NCBI RefSeq assembly: GCF_046271865.1
Contig: NZ_CP176580.1
Location: 1,674,001 to 1,738,000, forward strand
DNA: 64,000 nucleotides
Origin: Nitrincola salilacus
Lineage (GTDB): Bacteria; Pseudomonadota; Gammaproteobacteria; Pseudomonadales; Balneatricaceae
Direction: 5' to 3'
This document shows, piece by piece, positions 55,131 through 63,433 of the stretch. The position numbers were made by a program, and so were the translations under genes. Numbering within the stretch: the first letter of the stretch is position 1; each line of letters starts with the position of its first letter. The notes beneath the pieces are model-generated. The model had not been told where the DNA came from and did no database searches. It saw only the letters and a list, made by a program, of their open reading frames with translations.

Positions 55131-55412
55131 CAATCGCACTATCTCCAGGCGTTGGCCGGATGTGTTTGCGCCTGTCGGTATACCTCGCCATTATCGGTAG
55201 AGAGCCGGACCCGGTGTGCCTATCAGTTGGCAACGCACTGTAGAGGGGTGGTGGTACCGATTCTGGGCGACCGTCTGCCGCCACGGATGGCGGCAGTCGA
55301 GCAGTCAGGGATGGCGAAAAGCGTGTCGCACGGAAGCGGTATCACCAGCCCGGACCGGCACTCATCGTGATCAGGTAGTGCGATTGCTCTGGTTTTTCGA
55401 GGCCCCTGATTG
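55131..55412. repeat. Intergenic repeat element right of the accessory module (copy B)
   Basis: CAATCGCACTA (55131) and its inverse TAGTGCGATTG (ending 55387) bound about 257 bp. Inside, CTGCCGCCA and TGGCGGCAG form a hairpin (55275-55296), and GACCGTCTGCCGCCA (55269-55283) matches copy A inverted. CTGGTTTTTCGAGGCCC follows the right end. The wider stretch 55023-55510 holds no gene. With copy A it flanks the C39 cluster. Confidence 0.55.
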
Positions 55413-55510
55413 CGTTATTTCACCGCATGTGCAAAATTAACAGGTGTAGGCAGCAGACATTCGCCCGTCTTAAAACGCTTACGCCTTTAATTATTACAGG
55501 AGGCCGCATC

Positions 55511-55696
55511 ATGAGTGCTATAACCCCACACCCGAAATTCATGGAAGCGATGCGCAAGTTGTCGGCAATGAGCGAAGAGGAGCGGCTATCCGAGGAGAAC
55601 AAAGAGCTGTTTGAGCAAGCGATGCAGTATGCGCCGCTGGATATTCAACCGGCCTTGATTGCAATCAAGGAAAAATACGAACAGACATTGCATTGA
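55511..55696 (+). CDS. Small acidic/helical protein of unknown function
   Basis: 61 residues beginning MSAITPHPKFMEAMRKLSAMSEEERLSE, mostly helical and charged. ACAGGAGG lies seven bases before the ATG, an unusually good ribosome site, which is the main reason to accept the gene. No family recognised. It lies between repeat copy B and the IS256 element, apart from the C39 cluster and on the other strand. Confidence 0.6.
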   Translation: MSAITPHPKFMEAMRKLSAMSEEERLSEENKELFEQAMQYAPLDIQPALIAIKEKYEQTLH

Positions 55697-55730
55697 GTAG
55701 CTGTCTTTAACGGATGTCTTTATAAGTTTA

Positions 55731-55768
55731 TCAACTATTAATCAACTATTAATCAACTATTAATCAAC
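55731..55768 (+). repeat. Three and a half 11-bp tandem repeats
   Basis: TCAACTATTAA occurs at 55731, 55742 and 55753 and is followed by a partial copy TCAAC. AT-rich and outside any gene, after the small protein's stop. Confidence 0.85.
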
Positions 55769-55789
55769 AGCAGCTTTCGACACGAATCT

Positions 55790-55820
55790 AAAAAAGAAGG
55801 GGCCTGAGTGGCCCCTTCTG
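55790..55820 (-). terminator. Terminator of ETF-QO, now displaced by the IS256 element
   Basis: On the minus strand AGAAGGGGCC pairs with GGCCCCTTCT around ACTCA and is followed by TTTTTT. It would lie about 25 bp after the ETF-QO stop if the insertion sequence were absent; the left target duplication overlaps its stem. Confidence 0.75.
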
Positions 55821-55825
55821 CTGTA
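55817..55825. repeat. Left target-site duplication of the IS256 element
   Basis: TCTGCTGTA, repeated exactly at 57213-57221; 8-9 bp is usual for this family. Confidence 0.85.
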
Positions 55826-57212
55826 GAGTTATAACTGAATCTGGTGTTCGGAAGAGTTGAAAAAAAGCGGCGTATCTGGTTGATTTGTAATCGCCAAAAA
55901 ACGAATCAACAGAAGAGATACACCGCCATGAACAAGAATACCCTTGTTGAGTTTGCCCGTCGAGATCAGACAAGAGATCCGTTATCTGATCTGTTGCGCC
56001 AAGGAGCGCGGGATCTGATCCATCAAGCGATTGAGGCAGAGCTAGCTGTCTTCATGGAGGCGTACCAGGATCGCCGATTGGATGATGGTAGAGCCTCCAT
56101 CGTCCGTAATGGCTACTTGCCTGAGCGCGAGATCCAAACCGGCATTGGCCCGGTTACAGTGAAAGTGCCCAAGGTTCGCAGCAAGGATGGTGAAGCGGTG
56201 ACCTTTCGGTCTGCACTGGTGCCGCCGTATGTTCGCAAGACCCGGAGTCTGGAGGCTGCCCTGCCTTGGTTGTACCTGAAAGGAATATCGACTGGTGAGA
56301 TGGAGGAGGCGCTGTCAGCTCTGGTAGGGCCTGAAGCAAAGGGGCTATCTGCCAACACGGTGTCACGACTGAAGCGCCAGTGGGCCGATGAGTATGAGGC
56401 GTGGCGCAAGCGATCGCTGGATAAGGACCGCTGGGTCTACATCTGGGCTGATGGCATCTACAGTGGTCTGCGATCAGAGGAGAGTAAGCTATGCGCGCTG
56501 GTAGTGATGGGCGTCAATGAGCGTGGCGAGAAGCACTTCCTGGCCATTGAGGATGGTGCACGCGAGTCGACACTAAGCTGGAAAGCCGTGCTGGAAAGTC
56601 TCAAGGGACGCGGGATGAATGCACCCGAGTTGGCCGTAGGCGATGGCGCGATGGGGTTCTGGGCAGCGCTGGAGGACGTGTACCCATCGACACGTCAGCA
56701 GCGCTGCTGGGTGCACAAAACGGCCAATGTCTTGAATCGACTGCCGAAGTCAAGTCAGCCTAAAGCCAAGCAGGCGCTGCATGATATCTGGCAGGCTGAG
56801 ACACGAGCCGATGCTGAAAAGGCGTTCGATACCTTCATCAGAACGTATCAGGCAAAGTACCCTAAGGTGGCTGAGTGTCTGCTAAAGGATCATGAAGAGC
56901 TGTTGAGCTTCTTCGACTTCCCGGCCCCGCACTGGCAAAGCATAAGGACGACGAACCCGATTGAGTCAACGTTCGGTACGATACGCCACCGGACCAAGCG
57001 CTCAAAAGGTTGCCTGTCGAGAGCGGGCATGCTGCATATGATGTTCAAGCTGGGCATGTGTGCTGAAGGAAAATGGAGAAAACTACGGGGCTTTGACTAT
57101 CTTGCCAAAGTCATTACCGGAGTAAAGTTCAGGGATGGAGAAGAGGTGCCAACATCCGACCAGAGGAGCGCCGCTTGATCAGGCTGCTGAACACCAGATT
57201 TGACAATAACTC
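55826..57212 (+). mobile_element. Complete IS256-family insertion sequence, 1387 bp
   Basis: Both ends read inward begin GAGTTAT, differ for about five bases, and then share AATCTGGTGTTC, giving imperfect inverted repeats of about 24 bp. A single intact transposase gene and the 9-bp direct duplication TCTGCTGTA confirm the borders. It inserted between the ETF-QO stop codon and its terminator. Confidence 0.9.
55928..57178 (+). CDS. IS256-family transposase
   Basis: 416-residue mutator-type transposase. The DDE triad is visible as WADGIYSG, AVGDGAMGFW and TNPIESTFGTIR, with the conserved RCWVHK motif between the second and third. ATG 55928 has AAGAGA upstream; the frame is open further 5' but that would run into the inverted repeat. 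No inactivating change is seen. Confidence 0.94.
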   Translation: MNKNTLVEFARRDQTRDPLSDLLRQGARDLIHQAIEAELAVFMEAYQDRRLDDGRASIVRNGYLPEREIQTGIGPVTVKVPKVRSKDGEAVTFRSALVPPYVRKTRSLEAALPWLYLKGISTGEMEEALSALVGPEAKGLSANTVSRLKRQWADEYEAWRKRSLDKDRWVYIWADGIYSGLRSEESKLCALVVMGVNERGEKHFLAIEDGARESTLSWKAVLESLKGRGMNAPELAVGDGAMGFWAALEDVYPSTRQQRCWVHKTANVLNRLPKSSQPKAKQALHDIWQAETRADAEKAFDTFIRTYQAKYPKVAECLLKDHEELLSFFDFPAPHWQSIRTTNPIESTFGTIRHRTKRSKGCLSRAGMLHMMFKLGMCAEGKWRKLRGFDYLAKVITGVKFRDGEEVPTSDQRSAA

Positions 57213-57221
57213 TCTGCTGTA
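57213..57221. repeat. Right target-site duplication of the IS256 element
   Basis: TCTGCTGTA, identical to 55817-55825. Confidence 0.85.
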
Positions 57222-57235
57222 TGGCTGCTTGGCTA

Positions 57236-58885
57236 TTACATGTTCGGATAGTTCGGGCCACCGCCGCCTTCAGGTACCACCCAGGTGATGTTCTGAGCAG
57301 GATCCTTGATGTCGCAGGTTTTGCAATGAACGCAGTTGGCCGAGTTGATCTGGAAGCGCGGTCCTGTTGCCTCCTGAATCACCTCATAGACTCCCGCCGG
57401 GCAGTAGCGCTGTGCAGGCTCGTCATACAGCGCCAGGTTCTTTCCGGTCGGAATGCTCGGGTCAGTCAACCTCAGGTGTGACGGCTGATCCTCCTCGTGA
57501 TTCGCGTTGGACAGAAACACCGATGTCAGCTTATCGAAAGAGAGCTTGCCGTCCGGCTTCGGATAACTGATTTTGGCACACTCGCTGGCAGGCTTCAGTT
57601 GCTCATGATCCTTGTGCAGATCGTGAAGCGTTACGGGAATTTTGCCACCGAACAGATTCTGATCCACAAAGTTGAATGCGCCGCCTAGATAGGCGCCGAA
57701 CTTGTGCATGGCCGGGCCGAAGTTGCGTGCCCGATACAGCTCATCATACAGCCAGGAGCTCTTGAAGGCTTCGGTGTAGCTGTCCAGTTTCTTGCCGCCT
57801 TCATCACCCTTGGCCAGTGAATCAACAATCACTTCAGCGGCGATCATGCCGGACTTCATCGCGGTGTGAATACCCTTGATCTTGGAAAAGTTCAGCGTGC
57901 CGGCATCACAGCCCAGCAGCAGGGCGCCAGGCATCGCCATTTCGGGTAGTGTATTGAATCCACCTTTGGTGATGGCACGGGCACCGTAGGATATGCGCTT
58001 GCCACCTTCGAGGTACTTTGCTATCTCCGGATGATGTTTCATGCGCTGGAACTCATCAAACGGGCTCAGGTGCGGGTTGGAGTAGTTCAGATCCACGATC
58101 AGACCCACCTCTACCTGATTATTCTCATCATGGTAGAGGAAGAAACCACCGCTGGCGCCATCTGTCAGCGGCCAGCCGGAGCCATGTACGACCAGACCGG
58201 GCTTGTGGCGCGAAGGCTCGATATCCCAGAGCTCCTTGATGCCGATGCCGTAATGCTGAGGGTCTTTCCCCTCATCCAGCTTGTAACGGGCGATAAGCTG
58301 TTTACCGAGGTGGCCACGGCAACCTTCACTGAACAGAGTGTATTTGGCGTGCAGCTCCATCCCTTCGGTATAACTGCCTTTTTTCTCGCCGTCGGCACCG
58401 ATCCCCATATCACCTGTGGCGATCCCTTTGACACTGCCATCTTCATTGAACAACACTTCTGCGGCGGCAAAGCCGGGGAAGACCTCAACACCCAGTTGTT
58501 CGGCCTGCTCTGCCAGCCAGCGGCAGACATTACCCAGGCTGACAATATAGTTACCATCGTTGTGCATGGTCTTGGGCACGACGAAGTTGGGTAGCTTGAT
58601 GGCGCTCTTTTCATTTCTGAGCAGAAACACCTCATCGGCGGTTACGGCGGTGTTCAGTGGTGCGCCGCGCTCGCGCCAGTCAGGGAAGAGCTCATCCAGT
58701 GCTCGTGTTTCCATGACAGCACCTGACAGGATGTGGGCACCGACTTCTGAACCCTTTTCAACCACACAGACGGTGATCTCCTGTTCGTTGGCCTGTGCCT
58801 GCTGCATCAGTCGGCATGCAGCTGACAGTCCGGAAGGACCGGCTCCGACGATTACTACGTCAAACTCCATCGATTCACGACTCAC
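57236..58885 (-). CDS. etfD: Electron transfer flavoprotein-ubiquinone oxidoreductase
   Basis: 549-residue membrane-associated flavoprotein that takes electrons from reduced EtfAB and passes them to ubiquinone. FAD motif VVIVGAGPSGLSAACRL opens the protein, and the C-terminal 4Fe-4S cluster is bound by NCVHCKTCDIKDP together with the upstream cysteine of RYCPAGVYE. The start is GTG at 58885, since GAGGAG lies seven bases before it; the next ATG is five codons in and a longer TTG frame overlaps the ribosome site. Divergent from etfBA. An IS256 element now separates the stop codon from the terminator. Confidence 0.95.
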   Translation of the reverse strand: MSRESMEFDVVIVGAGPSGLSAACRLMQQAQANEQEITVCVVEKGSEVGAHILSGAVMETRALDELFPDWRERGAPLNTAVTADEVFLLRNEKSAIKLPNFVVPKTMHNDGNYIVSLGNVCRWLAEQAEQLGVEVFPGFAAAEVLFNEDGSVKGIATGDMGIGADGEKKGSYTEGMELHAKYTLFSEGCRGHLGKQLIARYKLDEGKDPQHYGIGIKELWDIEPSRHKPGLVVHGSGWPLTDGASGGFFLYHDENNQVEVGLIVDLNYSNPHLSPFDEFQRMKHHPEIAKYLEGGKRISYGARAITKGGFNTLPEMAMPGALLLGCDAGTLNFSKIKGIHTAMKSGMIAAEVIVDSLAKGDEGGKKLDSYTEAFKSSWLYDELYRARNFGPAMHKFGAYLGGAFNFVDQNLFGGKIPVTLHDLHKDHEQLKPASECAKISYPKPDGKLSFDKLTSVFLSNANHEEDQPSHLRLTDPSIPTGKNLALYDEPAQRYCPAGVYEVIQEATGPRFQINSANCVHCKTCDIKDPAQNITWVVPEGGGGPNYPNM

Positions 58886-59012
58886 GATTTGGCTCCTCAA
58901 AAAATGCTCAGCTTCATTTTTTATAATTTCTGTTCATAGAATCTATGAATGAGCGGATTCTTATGAAATTATCAGGTTACAGTATACTAAAGGCTATTTT
59001 ATGCTATTGGGC

Positions 59013-59030
59013 ATAAGTAAAAACCCTTAT
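59013..59030. promoter_or_regulatory. Candidate operator 1 between ETF-QO and etfB
   Basis: ATAAGTAAAAACCCTTAT, an imperfect palindrome that matches 8770-8787 at nearly every position. Confidence 0.5.
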
Positions 59031-59075
59031 TCATGTAATTAGTTCATCTTTTTTGCAAAGTTGATCGTTTTTGCC

Positions 59076-59093
59076 ATAAGGGATTTTACCTAT
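59076..59093. promoter_or_regulatory. Candidate operator 2 between ETF-QO and etfB
   Basis: ATAAGGGATTTTACCTAT; on the other strand this is ATAGGTAAAATCCCTTAT, the same motif as at 59013 in the opposite orientation. It lies about 65 bp before the etfB start. Confidence 0.5.
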
Positions 59094-59156
59094 ATGAGAT
59101 GGCTGGTATGATGAGCCAACAGTTTTGATCAAAATAAAGCAACAAAGGAATTCACA

Positions 59157-59906
59157 ATGAAGGTGCTGGTAACGGTCAAGCGTGTGATCGATTACAACGT
59201 CAAGGTCAGAGTGATGTCTGACAACAGTGATGTTGATCTGAAAAACGTCAAGATGGCAGTCAATCCCTTTTGTGAGATTGCGGTCGAACAGGCTGTGCGC
59301 ATGAAAGAGTCTGGGCTGGCAACAGAGGTGGTCGTCGTATCGATGGGGCCTGCTACCGCTCAGGAGCAACTGCGTACAGCGCTGGCGATGGGTGCCGATC
59401 GTGCCATACTGGTTCAGTCCGATGAGGCGCTTGAATCCCTGACGGTTGCCAAAATACTGGCAAAAATCGTCGAAGAAGAGCAGCCGGGACTGGTGCTGAT
59501 GGGCAAGCAGTCGATCGATACGGATAATAATCAGACGGGTCAGATGTTGTCGGCGCTGACAGGCATGGCTCAGGGCGCTTTTGCCTCTGCTATCGAAGCA
59601 GATGGTGACCAGCTCAAGGTGACCCGTGAAGTGGATGGCGGTCTGCAGACTCTGTCGATCAAACTGCCAGCGGTAGTCACTGTTGATCTGCGTTTGAATG
59701 AACCGCGCTATGCGTCTTTGCCGAATATCATGAAGGCGAAGAAAAAGCCGCTGGACACAAAAACACCTGCCGATTATGGCGTCAGCGTGAAAGCTCACAG
59801 CAAGGTGCTCAAGGTTGAGCCACCAGCCGAGCGTCAGGCGGGTATCAAGGTTGGCAGCGTGGCAGAGCTGGTTGATAAACTGAAAAACGAAGCGAAGGTG
59901 ATCTGA
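59157..59906 (+). CDS. etfB: Electron transfer flavoprotein beta subunit
   Basis: 249-residue beta subunit, which binds AMP and docks acyl-CoA dehydrogenases. MKVLVTVKRVIDYNVKVRV and the recognition-loop region LRLNEPRYASLPNIMKAKKKPL near residues 180-201 are diagnostic. It overlaps etfA as TGATGG. Carries electrons from LiuA, isobutyryl-CoA dehydrogenase and the long acyl-CoA dehydrogenase in this window. Confidence 0.96.
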   Translation: MKVLVTVKRVIDYNVKVRVMSDNSDVDLKNVKMAVNPFCEIAVEQAVRMKESGLATEVVVVSMGPATAQEQLRTALAMGADRAILVQSDEALESLTVAKILAKIVEEEQPGLVLMGKQSIDTDNNQTGQMLSALTGMAQGAFASAIEADGDQLKVTREVDGGLQTLSIKLPAVVTVDLRLNEPRYASLPNIMKAKKKPLDTKTPADYGVSVKAHSKVLKVEPPAERQAGIKVGSVAELVDKLKNEAKVI

Positions 59907-60835
59907 TGGCTATTCTGGTAATTTCTGAACATGACAATACAGCGCTGAAGCCTTCAACACTCAACACCGTTAAAGCCGCCAGTGAAATCGGTGGCGAGAT
60001 CGACCTGCTGGTTGTCGGCAGTGGCTGCAGCGCTGTTGCAGATAACGCAGCTAAAGTACCGGGTGTACGTAAAGTACTGGTTGCTGATAACGCAGCCTAC
60101 GATCACGAGATCGCGGAAAACGTTGCTGCGCTGGTGATTGAACTGGCACCGGGTTACACGCATCTGCTGGCACCTGCGACCACTAACGGCAAGAACTTCA
60201 TGCCCCGCGTTGCGGCCTTGCTGGATGTCGGACAGATCTCCGATATCATCAAGGTTGAATCACCCGATACCTTTGTGCGTCCTATCTATGCCGGTAACGC
60301 GATCGCCACGGTTCAGTCATTGGACGATACAAAGGTGATCACGGTGAGAACCACGGCGTTTGATGCAGTTGCAGAAGAGGGTGGCAGCGCAACGGTTGAG
60401 GCGCTGAGTCAGGTCAAGGATATGGGTCTGAGCCGTCTGATCTCTGAAGATATGGCGGTATCCGATCGTCCAGAGCTGACAGCTGCACGTGTCGTCATTT
60501 CAGGCGGACGCGGTATGGCTTCCAAAGAAAACTTCGCACTGCTTGAAAAGGTTGCCGATAAACTGGGTGCTGCCATCGGCGCATCACGTGCCGCGGTCGA
60601 TGCCGGTTTTGTCCCGAATGATATGCAGGTAGGGCAGACGGGTAAAATCGTTGCGCCGGAGCTGTATATTGCTGTTGGTATTTCGGGTGCGATTCAGCAT
60701 CTGGCGGGTATGAAAGATTCCAAGGTGATTGTTGCGATCAACAAGGATGAGGATGCACCTATCTTCCAGGTAGCTGATTATGGTCTGGTTGCAGATCTGT
60801 TTGAAGCCATACCTGAGTTGGAGAAATCACTGTAA
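59906..60835 (+). CDS. etfA: Electron transfer flavoprotein alpha subunit
   Basis: 309-residue FAD-binding alpha subunit. The FAD domain contains SGGRGMASKENFALLEKVAD near residue 200 and GQTGKIVAPELYIAVGISGAIQHLAGM near 243-269, both hallmarks. Translationally coupled to etfB. A GC-rich hairpin (GGGCCTCCC / GGGGAGGCCC, about 60853-60884) follows, without a clear T-run. Confidence 0.96.
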   Translation: MAILVISEHDNTALKPSTLNTVKAASEIGGEIDLLVVGSGCSAVADNAAKVPGVRKVLVADNAAYDHEIAENVAALVIELAPGYTHLLAPATTNGKNFMPRVAALLDVGQISDIIKVESPDTFVRPIYAGNAIATVQSLDDTKVITVRTTAFDAVAEEGGSATVEALSQVKDMGLSRLISEDMAVSDRPELTAARVVISGGRGMASKENFALLEKVADKLGAAIGASRAAVDAGFVPNDMQVGQTGKIVAPELYIAVGISGAIQHLAGMKDSKVIVAINKDEDAPIFQVADYGLVADLFEAIPELEKSL

Positions 60836-60852
60836 CAGGTGAAAATGAGAAG

Positions 60853-60884
60853 GGCCTCCCGCCCTGCGACAGACGGGGAGGCCC
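60853..60884 (+). terminator. Hairpin after etfA
   Basis: GGGCCTCCC pairs with GGGAGGCCC across a 13-base loop. No T-run follows, so termination is possible but not certain; it faces the convergent small gene at 60921. Confidence 0.5.
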
Positions 60885-60920
60885 ATTCAGCTCTGTTGGT
60901 TGGACAAGAGCCGGAGGCGC

Positions 60921-61196
60921 TTAAGCTGCGCCGGTTATCCTGGGATCAGGATGTGTGGCCATAAAGTGCAACAAGGTCTTTCTTAACAAGATAACGCGCT
61001 CATGATTGCCGCACCCTCTGGCATGTTCTATATCATCTAGAATGATACTCTTGATACGATTTTCCCCCTGATGTGTCACCAGATAATGCCCCAGTGCCAT
61101 CGCAATTATCGGATCAACGTGCTCATGCTCAGCGATTGCATCAATCTCTTCGGGGGTTAGATCGCACATTTCAAGGCACTCGTTGTAGGTCAGCAT
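60921..61196 (-). CDS. Small conserved-looking hypothetical protein
   Basis: 91 residues, soluble, mainly helical (LTPEEIDAIAEHEHVDPIIAMALGHYLV) with several His and Cys (CLEMCD, RGCGNHE) but no classical metal motif. I chose ATG 61196 because AGGAGG lies eight bases upstream; a GTG three codons earlier overlaps that site. No family recognised. The 285 bp upstream (61197-61481) contain only a CTCCAGT/ACTGGAG inverted repeat near 61266-61293 and no gene. Confidence 0.65.
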   Translation of the reverse strand: MLTYNECLEMCDLTPEEIDAIAEHEHVDPIIAMALGHYLVTHQGENRIKSIILDDIEHARGCGNHERVILLRKTLLHFMATHPDPRITGAA

Positions 61197-61481
61197 CTGC
61201 CTCACCTCCTGTTACGTTTGATGATCAGTTCTGATCCGATAACCACCTGACATCCTGTGGCTAGCTCCAGTGTAGAACAGTTGTAACTGGAGTCCAGTGC
61301 CTGCAGGAGAGTATTATTCATTTATTCCCTTTGCTGCTGATAAGCTTTTCATGTTGCAACTGCGAGTTTGTATGACTTGATGCTCTATTTTCATTTGCTG
61401 AAACAGAGACTAACGGGCTGATGCAGCTGCGAAAGAATAGAGTAGTTGGATGGTGCTTTTTTAAACAGAATTATGCAGGTT

Positions 61482-62651
61482 TTATTGATCTGGATCAGAT
61501 TTGATGACCTGTTCCTGTGGTGTAACCTCCTTAAAGGGGAGGCTTTCTGAGAGTTGCAGTATCCGTTGGCGCATCAGTTGGGTTTCATCTGTCAGGAACT
61601 GCTGGATTCCCTGTCTGAAACCCGGCTCCTCTATCCAATGTACCGACCAGGTTTCGATCGGCTTAAAACCGCGCTGAATTTTGTGTTCGCCCTGGGCTCC
61701 CGGATCAAAATAACGCAATTCATTTTCAATACAGTATTCGATGCCACGATAGTAGCAGGCTTCAAAGTGCAGGTTTTCATACTCATCCAGGCATCCCCAG
61801 TAGCGGCCATAGAGGGTATTGCTGCTTTTGAATGAGAGGGCGACTGCAACCGTTTTCTCCTGAGCCTCCGCGACAACCATCATCAGATGCTGTGGCAGGG
61901 TGTTTCGGATCAGGCGGAAAAAATCCAGATTGAGATAGCCTCGCTGGCCCCTTTTAAGATAGGTCAGTTGATAGCAGCGGTAGAAATCTTCCAGTAGCCC
62001 GTCATGAATATTGCTGCCCTCAACCACGCGTATCTCAATGCCCTGTTCGCGAATTTTCTGGCGCTCTTTATTCAGATTTTTACGCTTGCGCGATGTGAAG
62101 CGCGACAGGAAATCGTCGAAGCTGGTATAGCCGTCATTATGCCAATGATACTGAGTACCCAGTCGTGGCATCATCCCACAGCTGCTGAAATGGTCTTTTA
62201 TGATCGACTCAGTGAACAGGCCATGCCAGGAAGAGGCCTGAAATCGCTCGCACAACACTTTGGCGGCTTGTGACATGGCCGGTATTGCCTGCTGAAGCGG
62301 TATGCTGATCCCGAACCTTGGGCCCTGTGACGGAGTGAAAGGGATGGCAGTCAGCAGTTTGGGGTAGTAATCCAGGCCATGGCGTGAATAGGCATCTGCC
62401 CAGGCCCAGTCAAACACATATTCGCCGTAGGAGTGGTTCTTCAGATACAGAGGCATGACCCCGACCAGGTTGCCCTCCTGCTCAAGCCTCAAGTGCAGCG
62501 GTTGCCAGCCGGTGTTGGCACTGACGCAGCCTGAACGTTCAAGCGCCTGCAGAAACTCGTGGCGCAGAAAGGGGTAGTCCGTACCGCACAGTTGGTTCCA
62601 ATCCTCACGGCTGATCTGATCAATTGACTCACACACCTTAACTTCGAGCAT
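61482..62651 (-). CDS. FemAB-like GNAT-fold protein (COG3146 type)
   Basis: 389-residue protein of the family annotated as peptidogalycan biosynthesis/recognition or GNAT N-acetyltransferase. Diagnostic segments are GVMPLYLKNHSYGEYVFDWAWADAY near residue 70-95, TPSQGPRF, SRFTSRKRKNLNKERQKI near 185-202 and the C-terminal EYCIENELRYFDPGAQGEHKIQRGF. Two tandem acyltransferase-like halves are likely. The natural substrate is not known. Divergent from the HIT gene with a 71-bp gap. Confidence 0.85.
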   Translation of the reverse strand: MLEVKVCESIDQISREDWNQLCGTDYPFLRHEFLQALERSGCVSANTGWQPLHLRLEQEGNLVGVMPLYLKNHSYGEYVFDWAWADAYSRHGLDYYPKLLTAIPFTPSQGPRFGISIPLQQAIPAMSQAAKVLCERFQASSWHGLFTESIIKDHFSSCGMMPRLGTQYHWHNDGYTSFDDFLSRFTSRKRKNLNKERQKIREQGIEIRVVEGSNIHDGLLEDFYRCYQLTYLKRGQRGYLNLDFFRLIRNTLPQHLMMVVAEAQEKTVAVALSFKSSNTLYGRYWGCLDEYENLHFEACYYRGIEYCIENELRYFDPGAQGEHKIQRGFKPIETWSVHWIEEPGFRQGIQQFLTDETQLMRQRILQLSESLPFKEVTPQEQVIKSDPDQ

Positions 62652-62722
62652 ATTGTTCTATACTTCCCTGAGTAACCTTTGAGAAACTGGCATCCATCTT
62701 ATCCTGCCAGCTGGAGAATGTA

Positions 62723-63190
62723 ATGGACGAACTGGAACTTGAATTTGTGGAGTTTGTACTGGACACACGTTTGCAATCTGACTGCATTAAAATGGGTGAT
62801 TTTCCGCTTTGTCGCCTGCTGTTGATGAATGATGCCCAGTACCCCTGGTTCATACTCGTTCCACGGCGGGCAGAGGTGTCTGAAATCTACCATCTTTCCT
62901 CTGATGATCAACTGCAACTGATGAATGAGATCTCCTGCCTGACCGAAAATCTTGCGGATCTGTTCCAGGCCAGAAAAATGAACGTTGCCGCTCTGGGTAA
63001 TGTCGTTAATCAACTGCATGTGCACTGCATCGTACGCTATGAACATGACTCTGCCTGGCCTGGACCTGTCTGGGGTGTGAAACCAGCTGTTGCTTATACG
63101 CCGGAAAAAGAGCAGGAGATCCGTCGAAAACTTGAAGTTTTGCTCGATGGAGAGCTGGACTATGTCCCGGAGGGCGATCAGGAAGGCTGA
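62723..63190 (+). CDS. HIT-domain protein with incomplete histidine triad
   Basis: 155-residue HIT-fold protein; family members hydrolyse or transfer nucleotides. The triad segment is VNQLHVHCIVRY near residues 95-106: two histidines are in place, but the third triad position is isoleucine. The following AWPGPVWGVKP is typical of a bacterial subfamily, so the change may be a subfamily feature. The middle His can still act as nucleophile. GGAG lies a few bases before the ATG. Confidence 0.85.
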   Translation: MDELELEFVEFVLDTRLQSDCIKMGDFPLCRLLLMNDAQYPWFILVPRRAEVSEIYHLSSDDQLQLMNEISCLTENLADLFQARKMNVAALGNVVNQLHVHCIVRYEHDSAWPGPVWGVKPAVAYTPEKEQEIRRKLEVLLDGELDYVPEGDQEG

Positions 63191-63226
63191 CTGCTGGCTC
63201 AGTCGTTCAATATCTTATTTCGGGCG

Positions 63227-63255
63227 CTGTCAGCGCTCGGATAATCAGGTATAAT
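63227..63255 (+). promoter_or_regulatory. Predicted sigma-70 promoter of aspS
   Basis: CTGTCA (63227-63232, four of six matches to the -35 consensus), a 17-bp spacer, and a perfect TATAAT (63250-63255), about 180 bp before aspS. The -35 overlaps a GCGCT/AGCGC hairpin that may end the HIT gene. Confidence 0.5.
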
Positions 63256-63433
63256 TCCTCCCCTTCATTACACGTGGTTACCGTCCTGGCGATTTTATCG
63301 GAATTGCGAGTGCCATTCATGCGCTTGTTCAAGCGGTAATCGGTTGAGCCGGAGAGTCAGCAGAATTCATGCTGCTTGTGGCTAAGTCATTGTGTATACA
63401 GTATAAACGCTTCTGGAACAGGAACAGCCAACC

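Noticed and set aside
55731..55768. Short spaced repeats considered as a CRISPR array
   Set aside because: The units are 11 bp, directly abutting with no spacers, so this is a simple tandem repeat.
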